The notes below the pieces were generated by a model. That model did not search any database and was not told the DNA's origin. It saw nothing but the letters and a program-made list of their open reading frames with translations. 64,000 bases of DNA. Source: Albugo candida (Eukaryota > Oomycota > Peronosporomycetes > Albuginales). The stretch is from positions 1 through 64,000 of the forward strand of contig JBDOQK010000047.1 of the NCBI GenBank assembly GCA_040437565.1, read 5' to 3'. Of this stretch, positions 1 to 10,074 are shown piece by piece. The translations under genes and the position numbers were made by a program. Position 1 is the first letter of the stretch, and every line of letters starts with the position of its first letter.

Positions 1-540
1 TAGGACAGGTTTATTTTTGTTCGACGAGACAAAATATATTTCAGATCTGGTCCGTTCACATCAAAAGTATTCATTGACAAAACACATCATACTAATGATG
101 TGATTGTGAGAACACGATTCGAATGAATATAAAATGATGGCTGCTACATGCGCCCTTGGGTCTATTGTTCCGTGCACGTTATTCGGAGGGACGGCTGGTC
201 ACAGTCATAGAATAAAGCGTATCGGTGCTAGCAACAAACCCAAGCATATCCTCTGAGTTCATTCTTCAGCTCGATAAAAAAAACACAGATATGTCCATTC
301 TAAACCGAGAAAGAAAGAAACCTTTCGTACTCTATCACTGAAACTAGTAAAACAACATAAATCATAGGAGGAAATTATGCGGCTGCGTCTTGCCTCTGTT
401 GCAGGATACTTCAGGCTTATACTCTGCGGCAGTGAGGTATAGTTAATTCATTTGCACATTCTCTAGCGCAATTTGTTTTATTCATTAATGGTCTATCGTG
501 ATTGCAAAATAGAGAGTTGCTGCCTCGCGAATGATTGCGG
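1..540. other. no recognisable feature
   Basis: I see no long open frame, RNA gene or repeat here. The stretch precedes a transposase fragment and may be older repeat-derived DNA. Confidence 0.5.
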
Positions 541-954
541 CGCCGAATGGAACGGGCGTTGTTTGCCGAGATACTTCGTCGATGGGGACGTTTCTATCTT
601 GAAACTGGTTTTATTACCGATAGCAAGCAGGGAAGCATGATTAAACAATTAGTTTATTAGAGGATGAAGATGTCATTGCAGATATGCAGCTTTACCTTCG
701 AAACAATAAATTCTGCATAGTACCAGCGGATTTTACCAAGCATGTCAATGAGCAAATACTTTCAAAAATTGATCCCACCGCATCTATCCACCTCAGCACT
801 GTGACCCACTGAATGAAGGTACTTGGACTACGCTATTCAGAGGTGAAGAAAGGCATGTACGTTGATGGTCATGATCGAGCAGATGTCTTGGCATATCGTA
901 CTCAGTTTTTGGAACGAATGAGAATCTATGAGCCATTTATGCCGGAATTTGCTG
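541..954 (+). pseudogene. DDE-transposase-like fragment, N-terminal part
   Basis: Conceptual translation gives a run of conserved blocks in order: a WGRFYLETG-like stretch, SLLEDEDVIADMQLYLRNNK, a helix with FTKHVNE, a THW-like helix-turn-helix stretch, then EVKKGMYVDGHDRADVLAYR and FLERM. This order, and the VDGH-R-DV--YR--FL block in particular, is what I recall from the DNA-binding half of eukaryotic DDE transposase-like proteins that are common in oomycetes and fungi; the exact superfamily is not certain. The catalytic half would lie beyond the 100-N gap and is not visible after it. The frame is interrupted by in-frame stops and a likely frameshift, so this is a dead fragment of a plain DNA transposon. 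No terminal inverted repeats were found. Confidence 0.55.
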
Positions 955-1054
955 NNNNNNNNNNNNNNNNNNNNNNNNNNNNNNNNNNNNNNNNNNNNNN
1001 NNNNNNNNNNNNNNNNNNNNNNNNNNNNNNNNNNNNNNNNNNNNNNNNNNNNNN
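955..1054. other. 100-N assembly gap without flanking duplication
   Basis: A run of exactly 100 N. Unlike most gaps in this window, the bases after it do not repeat the bases before it, so real sequence is probably missing, including the rest of the transposase fragment. Confidence 0.9.
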
Positions 1055-1105
1055 CTGTATGAAGCTGTAAGTATAATATAAAGATAATATATTACACTTG
1101 TACTC

Positions 1106-1122
1106 AAACCCTAAACCCTAAT
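1106..1122. repeat. short interstitial telomere-like repeat
   Basis: A little over two units of CCCTAAA, the complement of TTTAGGG, which is a telomere unit known from oomycetes and plants. It is far too short to be a telomere and lies beside transposon debris. It could be chance or a scar of repair. Confidence 0.4.
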
Positions 1123-1386
1123 TTGCCCACTGATGGCGGCCAAATTTTTACGCTTCCATAGGAAATACTAGTTAAATCTAGAGAAATAAGGCAACTTATA
1201 GAGCCTTATAAATTATCCAAAAACCATCCAATGAAAACTTGAAGCCTTTTGTTTTGAAGCGCTAAACTGTACCTATCATATAAAATCTCTGTTTTTGTCA
1301 TGCGATGATTTATGCGTGAAGAGTAGTGAATTTACTAAGGCCTAAGAAAGTCACAGGTTATAGGTGATGTGCACTGTAGCTAGTCT

Positions 1387-1522
1387 TGTTGTAATTTTTG
1401 GTATTTTGCAGAGGGAGAATTCTTCGCAGGGGTGGTAAAAATGAAAATTAGTATTAACCTTAAAACCTAGACATGTACTTAGCTAGATAGTTCAACCGTA
1501 CATAGGAGCTTCATCATCAACA
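1387..1522 (-). repeat. LTR of the copia element (3' LTR in element sense)
   Basis: 136 bp, starting TGTTG and ending CAACA, the short inverted ends typical of copia LTRs. It matches the second LTR at 5495-5630 in length and in about 93% of positions. Confidence 0.92.
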
Positions 1523-1533
1523 CTCCCCCTCCA
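1523..1533 (-). other. polypurine tract of the copia element
   Basis: On the minus strand this is a run of G and A (GGAGGGGGAG) directly inside the 3' LTR, where plus-strand priming occurs in LTR elements. Confidence 0.75.
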
Positions 1534-4500
1534 TTAATAAGTTCCAGTGCCTGACTTGGTCACGAGAAACCTGAACTTCTTTGTCGAAATCGCGTTGGTT
1601 AGGAAAGCAGCTAATTGCAGCCGAGTCTCAATGTACTCCAGGTGAACATTCTTGGCCTTAACATGATCGCGTACAAAATGATAGCGAATATCAATGTGTT
1701 TCGCACGATTCTGACGTCCTTCGTTCTTTGCTATTGCATTAATAGACTCTTTGCCCACAACACTTCTTGAATGCACAATGAAAGTGCCACGTATTTGGCT
1801 TCCGCTGTACTTAGAAAGACACTGTGTTGCATTTTGACTTGAAAATCACTGGAGAATTGTTAACCATTACCATCACTCCTGACGTCGAACGTCGATTGTC
1901 CTTGTTACTTCCCCAATCGGCATCACTGAACGCACTAAGCATTAGCTCGCCAGACTTTCTTCCATAGCAAATTCCATTTATTTCCGTAGTCTTCAAGTAA
2001 CGTAGAACGCGAATAGCCGCATTCCAGTGCTCTTCACTTGGCTTCTCCAAATGACGACTCAATTGGCACACAGTGAACGCAATATCTGGTCTTGTTCCGG
2101 TAGCCACGTATAATAGTGACCCCACTAGAGACCGATACGGACGATTCTCCATTCTTGGGTCCTTTTCTTCACACTTGGATTGTATACCGGTTTTGCCGTT
2201 ACTTGGTTAAACTCCTCTGTCATTCTGGCGATGCATGCACTCTGACTGATCTTGAGCTGCTTCACACTCATATTGTACTCGACTTCGATGCCGAGAATAA
2301 AACGCACTTTACCTAGCGTTTTTAGCTGAAAATGACCAAATAGTTTTTCTGCGACTTTCTTGATTAGTTAGTCAAAACTCCTCCAACAAGCATGTCATCG
2401 ACATACAAAATCACGTATACCCATGAAACTTGGTCATCTTGACGAACAAATACACACGCGTCCGAAACGCATTACTTAAATCCCATGTTCATAATAACAC
2501 GTGAAATTATCTTGAACCACGTAGCAGCAGCTTGCTTTAGTCCGTACAAACTTCGATTCAGCTTTAGAACTTGATCAGGTCGCGTTTCAACACCTTGAGG
2601 CGTGTATATATACACATCTTCTTCCAACACACGATTGCAAATGCCGTGTCAACATCATATTGATGGATTGTCCTACCTTTATGACAGCATACTGCCAGGA
2701 AGATACGAATCGAATTTCGATTCGCAACAGGTGAGTACGTCTCGTAGTAATCGACTCCATAGGTTTGACGATAACCTAATACCACTAGTCGATCCTTGTA
2801 GCGCTCAAACTCACCCCGCTCATTTCTCTTATCGCAAAAACCTACTTTGTTCCGATCACTTTTTTATTCGGAGGTTTCGCCAACGCCGTCCACGTGTTCA
2901 TTGAGTGCAATGCCTTTAACTCGGTCTTGATTGCCTCACTCCCCATCTTTGATTGTGGAGACTTCATCGCATCTTTATATATTGACGGTGTTTCCAGCGC
3001 TGCATTGGCTTGTTCATCTTCAAGGCGGTACCTTTTCTTTGCACGCTCCATTGATTCATCACTAGTTGTAGTCACGATGGCGTCTGATGTTTTAATCGGA
3101 AGCAGAGCGTGATAATTGTTACTCCATGGTGTTTCAAGTAGGGCATTGTGTTCACGCACTTGAGAAAAACCTTCACGCCTCCTGGGCACAATGTCCAGAC
3201 TTGTATCCATATCGAAATCAGTTGTTGCTCTCCATAGTTACATCATCATTTCCAAATAGTGGTTGAGATGCATGCACGAGATCTTGACTGGGACTTAGAC
3301 ATCCAAATTCACTTGGAGGCGAAATAATTTGATCATATCCAGTCTGATCCACCACCATCGGTTCTTCGTCACTTGGGGCATGAATAACTGGTGATCGCAC
3401 CATGACATCATCATCGTCGTCATTGTGATGCGTGCATGGTGTGAACTGACTATCGCCAACAACTTGCACGTATTGAGACTTGAGTAATTCTTGAAATATT
3501 ACCGATCGCGTAATCTCCAGTTGTTGTGAATCATTATTCCAGACTCTGTATCCCTTGACATCATGTGCATACCCCAAGAACATGCATCGAAATGACGTTT
3601 TGTCCATCTTCTGCCGCTTTGCCTTTACAACGTAACCGAAACCTTGAGCACCAAAAACTCGAATGGATGATAAGTTGGGTTTGGTTCCAAAACATACTTC
3701 GAACGGTGTTTTAATCGGACTAGCAGCGCATGTAATTCTATTGGTCACATACACCGCGGTGTTAATGGCTTGGGCCCACCACTTTTTCTCAACGTGCATG
3801 TGATTTAGCATAGATCTTGCGCGCTCCGTGAGTGTTCTGTTCATTCGTTCTTCCATGCCGTTTTGCTGTGGCGAATACGGCACTGACGCTTGATGAATGA
3901 TTCCGAACTTCCGACACACTTCTGCAAAACGCTTGTTTATATATTCTCCACCTTTGTCGGTGCGAATACACTTAATCGTGGTGTTCAAATGGTTTTCCAT
4001 CATCGACTTGTACTCAATGAATTTTTCCAACGCATCTGACTTGTGTACTATGAAATACAAGACCACATATCGCGAATAGTCATCCAGGAACGTTACAACA
4101 AGTCTTGCTCCACCCTGTGACTTGGTCTCCATTGGACCCATTGCATCACTGTAACTATCTGAAGCAGCGGTGTGGTCTTTACTTCACCGTAACTTGCTTT
4201 CGGAAACGGTTTGACCGTCGACTTCCCAGTCACACATCCTTCACAGATATCGTCGTGTTCATCATCGACAGAGGGCGAATCTTTTATCTTGAATCCCTCG
4301 ACACACTTTTTGAGGTTTCTCATGGCCTCGATCGGTAAATGTCCCAATCGTGCATACCATATATCTTGACTGATTGGTCGAGCTCCATTCCCGACCTCTT
4401 CCCTCGTGCTTGCTGATTCCAAGGTATTGCATTCCAGCACAAACACTTTCCCTTTTGGGCCACTTGAGTCATCACTTCTTTTTCATTCATTATCACACAT

Positions 4501-5479
4501 GTCTTGTTGCTGAATGTCACATGCAAACCTTGTCTAGACATTGCATTTATTGAAAGGAGTCTACGATCCAGCTCCGGTACGTATAAGACATCTTTAATAC
4601 GAATTGGCTTCTTGTTCTTAAGTACAACACGGATTGTTCCATCAGCAGCCACTGACTCTCCATTCGCACTTGAAATTTTAACCGACTTATCCAAGAGCGA
4701 ATCTCCACGAACTCATTTCGAAATGGGATCATGTGACTACTCGCACCACTGTCGAGTAACCAACCATCCGCACCATGTTCATTAACTGTTAACGCAATCT
4801 TGTTTCTTTTGTCCATACTTGTTGCAAATAAATCATTTCCCGGAGAACTTGTTTCTTGATTCCTTCGACCAATTACTCCTGCTCTTGAAGTTTCTTGTTG
4901 CCTTCAGAGCGAGTTCACTCTTTTCCTTTCGAGCAATGCCTTCGTATTCACGACGAAGTATCTCCTTGGCTCGAAATGGGTCGATGTCCTGTATGTTTTC
5001 TACCATCTTTATGATCTGGTCGTATTCATCCGACAAACTTCCAAGCAAAATCACAAGCAGCTCATCGTGGGAATTTCATCACCGATGGCTTGCATTGTCA
5101 TGCACAACTCATCAAACTTGAGAAAATGTTCCATCAAATCTCCTCCCCTCTGCATTTTGAACTCGTGAAGCTGCCGACGCGTCTGTACCCGATTGTGAAT
5201 GCTTTTACGGAGAAAGAAGCTCTTCAAAATTTCCCATGCTTCTGCCGTCGTTCCTGCGTTCCGAAGCATGGACTGAAAACTTGGGCTTAGCAAAGTACAA
5301 ACATTTGCGAAGGCCTTCATGTCACGACTATCCATTGTGACACTCTGGCGTCTCCTCCGCTCGGCGCCTTCGTCGCGTCGATGTGTTCAAGCAGGCCCTT
5401 CTTGGCGAGTTTCATCCGTGCGTTGAATTCCCATACGAAGTAGCTGTCTTCCTTAAGCACATCGTTTCCATCAGCCGTA

Positions 5480-5494
5480 CTTGGGCTCATAACC
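5480..5494 (-). other. primer-binding site of the copia element
   Basis: Directly inside the 5' LTR the minus strand reads GGTTATGAGCCCAAG. Its complement contains CTCATAA, the anticodon loop of a tRNA-Met, with flanking stem bases. Drosophila copia and some relatives prime from an internal half-tRNA of initiator Met, so this fits half-tRNA priming rather than priming from a tRNA 3' end. Confidence 0.6.
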
Positions 5495-5630
5495 TGTCGT
5501 AATTGTTGGTAAGTTGTAGAGGGAGAATTCTTCGCAGGGGTGGTAAAAATGATAAGTAGTATCAACCTTAAAACCTAGACGTGTACTTAGCTAGATAGTT
5601 CAACCGTACATAGGAGCTTCATCATCAACA
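5495..5630 (-). repeat. LTR of the copia element (5' LTR in element sense)
   Basis: 136 bp, the partner of 1387-1522, with the same TG...CA ends. It is followed by the AGTCT target-site duplicate at 5631-5635. Confidence 0.92.
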
Positions 5631-5635
5631 AGTCT

Positions 5636-6480
5636 AAGCCTTCTCGTATTAGACGCCCACAGCCACTAATTTATTGTCCGATAGCTGCAGATTGATTAGC
5701 CTGATGTGCTCCACACTGGTTCAGGGGCATCAGCTTCAACAGATCCAGTCACGGTCTACGGTACTCACTCTATGAAACTTTCGCTGTCCACAAAGTGTCG
5801 CATGAATGAGCTGCGTGGAATGAACATGGCTCGTTCAAGATTCTGAAACAGGTATCAGGTATAAGTATTCAATTTGGCGATGTCTTGTTGTAAACGTCTG
5901 GCTGCAAGTGTGATAATTACAAACCAAGAGAATTATGGCCAAAAGTACAAGGTATGCTGATGCGAATCATGTCAAGCCAGTTAGCTATGAACTCAATACG
6001 TTAATGTACAATTTGCGTAGATAAAACATTATATCAGGGAACATCGGGATAATAACGTGGTTCGTGCCGGTATTTTCAACACTTTGTTTTAGAAGTCATA
6101 CGCAGTAGCCGATGATGTGTATCGCTCCGGGACATAGTTTGAATATCAGTAATAGTAAAGAATTTCATAGTTCAGCTTTCTTTCCGGAAGGTTACATCAA
6201 AGCTACGAACTCTCGATGCAACACAAGCACGAAGCTCACCTATTGCTATCCGGCGTGTACGTTTGGGTAACGGGTAAATGGTTAAGTAGATGATCTTTCT
6301 CTCAATTTAAACGCTACAAGTCACAGAGGGCTTCCGTGATTGCAGCCGCTTCTCAGATAAGTCAATGTACTTAAATTGGAAATAACAGGACACGGCATAG
6401 TTCGAACCATCCAGAGCAAGGATTTCCTTTCCTCCAGCATCGGACTAGATCTACGACAATAGAGTTCGGAATGTTTAGAC
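5636..6480. other. no recognisable feature
   Basis: No convincing gene, RNA or repeat. A short minus-strand frame near 6320-6420 is open but too short and isolated to call. Confidence 0.4.
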
Positions 6481-7460
6481 CGCATTAAATTCGACTCGGT
6501 TTGCTTAGTTCAGCACCGAATTTCTACGTAAAATAGCTGAGTTACGACAGTGGTGTCATTACCTTAAATACCATGTCCTTCGCATTGGCATGATAGATTT
6601 TTCAAATATTTTTCTTCATGATGGAAAGTAATACTGATAGAGGATCACTTTGTTTGACCTGCGCTGCGGCATAAATGGTGGTGTCATAGTTTCTGTAATT
6701 ACCAACTGCGCCTTCGCGTCGGTAAAAAGACAATCCCAGTCTTTTGTCAAAGGCCTTTTTCCAAAACGCAAGACATGTTAGTCTATTAGACTCGCTCATA
6801 AGCTTATAAAGCAATGAATTCAGTCTGTGTTGCCCGAATCACACATGATCCTTCTTCAAATAGTAAGCTGATGCCAGTTGGCGCTGTGATGAAAGTATGG
6901 TATCTTTTTCCAGCTGATATTAGAACACGATCTTCAGACACTCGATGGAAATTATGTAGCAGGCTGATAAGATGCAGTTGGTAGTCCTTGCATCTCTAGA
7001 GACGCACATTTCTATTCCTGTATAATCGCTTGGGTGTATTGATCGTATTTTAGCGACTATGCAATTATTGTGTGAATTTTTTTGGGTATCATTCGATGAG
7101 AAAGGGATATGCCAGCCGTTGTCGCAATTCTAGTAGCGATTGTCAAGGCTATAGAACAAACAGCGAGACTTGTTAAGATCGGGGAAATAGCCCCAGCAAC
7201 AGCTAGATTCACTTCTGAAGATATTTATAGCGTCGATTATGGCTTCCATCGTGTTATTGAGGAGAAGTGGTGGATGATAATGATACAGACTTGAAAATGG
7301 GTACCATCAGAACAATATTCGACCCTTGAGTTCAATATCGACCTCAAATTACAGTTCGGTGCCCGCACAATGAAGACGACAGTATGAAACTTCGAAGTTG
7401 CTTTAGCTGTAAATTTATCTGTTGGTTTGCACTCGAGCAGATTTTTCATCATTACGACGA
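6481..7460 (-). pseudogene. coding-looking blocks of unknown identity, probably degraded
   Basis: Several minus-strand stretches read like real protein, for example one with LLHNFHRV, VLISAGKRYHTF and SLLFEEGSCVIRA (about 6815-6995), one with FWKKAFDKRLGLSFYRREG (about 6600-6810), and one with KFHTVVFIVRAPNCNLRS (about 7290-7450). They lie in different frames. Some frame changes could be explained by introns of about 44-60 bp, but I could not build one uninterrupted model, so a decayed gene is the likelier reading. I do not recognise the family. The upstream part falls in the duplicated flank of the gap at 7856-7955. Confidence 0.3.
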
Positions 7461-8807
7461 CACTTGCTCAATACAATTAGATCTCCTCAATCGGTAGCTG
7501 GATAATAATAACGAGAGCTTTAACTATTGCTCGCACATTATTTGTTGTTGCTGATTTCCTATGGGCCTTTCCGCCAAGTGATCAATTTAAATTATGAGCT
7601 ACAGCACTTATGATCGCTCATGCTTCCCTGTACAATCATTCTAAATTGCTAATGCTAATAGATCAATCATTGTATATATAACCGTTTGACTCGAGCAATA
7701 ATTATGTTTGATTCTCTCCGGTTAAGAAAAAAAAACCGTTGTGGGATGATTAGTCGCTAAACGGACTCACAATTGTGTGAAAGAGACATATACTTATAAG
7801 ATAAATGTGTGGCTCGGTATTATTTTCTCGCACAATCACTTCTCTTGATATTACANNNNNNNNNNNNNNNNNNNNNNNNNNNNNNNNNNNNNNNNNNNNN
7901 NNNNNNNNNNNNNNNNNNNNNNNNNNNNNNNNNNNNNNNNNNNNNNNNNNNNNNNGCACATTTCTATTCCTGTATAATCGCTTGGGTGTATTGATCGTAT
8001 TTTAGCGACTATGCAATTATTGTGTGAATTTTTTTGGGTATCATTCGATGAGAAAGGGATATGCCAGCCGTTGTCGCAATTCTAGTAGCGATTGTCAAGG
8101 CTATAGAACAAACAGCGAGACTTGTTAAGATCGGGGAAATAGCCCCAGCAACAGCTAGATTCACTTCTGAAGATATTTATAGCGTCGATTATGGCTTCCA
8201 TCGTGTTATTGAGGAGAAGTGGTGGATGATAATGATACAGACTTGAAAATGGGTACCATCAGAACAATATTCGACCCTTGAGTTCAATATCGACCTCAAA
8301 TTACAGTTCGGTGCCCGCACAATGAAGACGACAGTATGAAACTTCGAAGTTGCTTTAGCTGTAAATTTATCTGTTGGTTTGCACTCGAGCAGATTTTTCA
8401 TCATTACGACGACACTTGCTCAATACAATTAGATCTCCTCAATCGGTAGCTGGATAATAATAACGAGAGCTTTAACTATTGCTCGCACATTATTTGTTGT
8501 TGCTGATTTCCTATGGGCCTTTCCGCCAAGTGATCAATTTAAATTATGAGCTACAGCACTTATGATCGCTCATGCTTCCCTGTACAATCATTCTAAATTG
8601 CTAATGCTAATAGATCAATCATTGTATATATAACCGTTTGACTCGAGCAATAATTATGTTTGATTCTCTCCGGTTAAGAAAAAAAAACCGTTGTGGGATG
8701 ATTAGTCGCTAAACGGACTCACAATTGTGTGAAAGAGACATATACTTATAAGATAAATGTGTGGCTCGGTATTATTTTCTCGCACAATCACTTCTCTTGA
8801 TATTACA
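7004..8807. repeat. 852-bp direct duplication around a 100-N gap (assembly artefact)
   Basis: 7004-7855 is repeated at 7956-8807 with N at 7856-7955. The copies are the same length and I saw no difference between them. This is best read as two overlapping contig ends that were not merged. The true sequence holds this stretch once. Confidence 0.93.
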
Positions 8808-9969
8808 TTTACATTGAATCTCATTGTAGCATTGATCTCCGTAGCTAATTTAATAAGCGCAGCTACTTTATATCGTTCAGAAGCATGATTTGGTCGTGAC
8901 CTACGGGAAGCGTGGTGAATAGCTCGACGAGCTTATGGCGATATCATTCCGCTCAGTATACGAGATAGACCAGCTTAGAGTTTTTAATCATCGAACGAGA
9001 TGTGAGCCTCATTCCCTGCAAGGCAATATATTCTAAATCTAGAATTTACATTCACTGTCTCCATTAATGCGATATTTGAATACGAGCGAGCGTTCGACGT
9101 AGTGCAGAATCTAGAAAGATTCGATATTGCAGGCGACGATTGCAACCTGCGCGTGCTGAAAAAGGGATTAGTCTAAGTTTCTTACCGCGGAAAGAATATT
9201 AAGCTATTCATTTTGCCTCGGGACAAGAAAATATATGGTGACCACCACATTTCGAATAATGAATAAATATGAAACTAGCACAATTTCAAACATGATCCTT
9301 CGCAAGTATAGCAATTCATGGGAGGGGTATGGCTGCCAAATGACATAACGCTTAGTACAGCAGATCGACTGATCGAGAAATTTCAACTATTGCAACAAGA
9401 CTGTTTCTTGTACTAAGAATAAAAGAAGTCGGAGCTAAAAGTAGTGTAGCCAAAAGTCGCAAAGAACTGTCTTTGTGCGCTGACGCGATAGCGTTGTTGT
9501 GCCGCGATGAGGACTGAATGCAATGAAATGACTGAGTTATTGGAGAGATTGCGGACGGGAGAGATAACAAAATCGCAACTATTTGAACAAATTACCAGGT
9601 TGCATCCTACTNNNNNNNNNNNNNNNNNNNNNNNNNNNNNNNNNNNNNNNNNNNNNNNNNNNNNNNNNNNNNNNNNNNNNNNNNNNNNNNNNNNNNNNNN
9701 NNNNNNNNNNNATTTCGAATAATGAATAAATATGAAACTAGCACAATTTCAAACATGATCCTTCGCAAGTATAGCAATTCATGGGAGGGGTATGGCTGCC
9801 AAATGACATAACGCTTAGTACAGCAGATCGACTGATCGAGAAATTTCAACTATTGCAACAAGACTGTTTCTTGTACTAAGAATAAAAGAAGTCGGAGCTA
9901 AAAGTAGTGTAGCCAAAAGTCGCAAAGAACTGTCTTTGTGCGCTGACGCGATAGCGTTGTTGTGCCGCG
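8808..9969. other. gene-poor stretch upstream of the repeat-motif protein
   Basis: No convincing gene. Small frames here have no recognisable motif. The last part is the duplicated 5' flank of the gene starting at 9970, and that gene's start is also seen in the first copy near 9507. Confidence 0.5.
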
Positions 9970-10074
9970 ATGAGGACTGAATGCAATGAAATGACTGAGT
10001 TATTGGAGAGATTGCGGACGGGAGAGATAACAAAATCGCAACTATTTGAACAAATTACCAGGTTGCATCCTACT
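9249..10074. repeat. 363-bp direct duplication around a 100-N gap (assembly artefact)
   Basis: 9249-9611 is repeated at 9712-10074 with N at 9612-9711. The first copy carries a second image of the start of the gene at 9970, so a truncated twin at 9507 is not a real gene. Confidence 0.93.

Larger units (their letters stand above)
1387..5630 (-). mobile_element. Ty1/copia LTR retrotransposon, fossil copy
   Basis: A 4.2-kb element reading on the minus strand with both LTRs, a 5-bp target-site duplication (AGTCT at 1382-1386 and 5631-5635), a tRNA primer-binding site and a polypurine tract. In order from the 5' LTR the parts are: a Gag region (about 5565-4830), an aspartic protease with DSGASSHM (about 4800), a GAG-pre-integrase zinc region (about 4440-4200), an integrase core with DDYSRYV and YSPQQNGMEE (about 4140-3700), then reverse transcriptase and RNase H (about 3200-1530). 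The protease-integrase-RT order is that of Ty1/copia, not Ty3/gypsy. The coding part is broken at about ten places, so the copy cannot be active. By hand alignment the LTRs differ at about 9 of 136 positions, which suggests an old rather than a fresh insertion. Confidence 0.93.

Noticed and set aside
1106-1122. Telomere or chromosome end
   Set aside because: Only about two repeat units, inside transposon debris, with sequence on both sides.
6380-6430. tRNA B-box-like GGTTCGAAC on the minus strand
   Set aside because: No acceptor stem, A box or cloverleaf could be fitted around it.
7109-8246. Two identical 61-codon plus frames starting MPAVVAILVAIVKAIE, with a hydrophobic start like a secreted effector
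   Set aside because: They are the same locus seen twice because of the gap duplication, and the frame is short with no family match, so I do not call a gene.
9507-9611. Truncated copy of the CTFxPxxN gene
   Set aside because: It is the first copy of a gap-flanking overlap and is identical to the start of the real gene at 9970.
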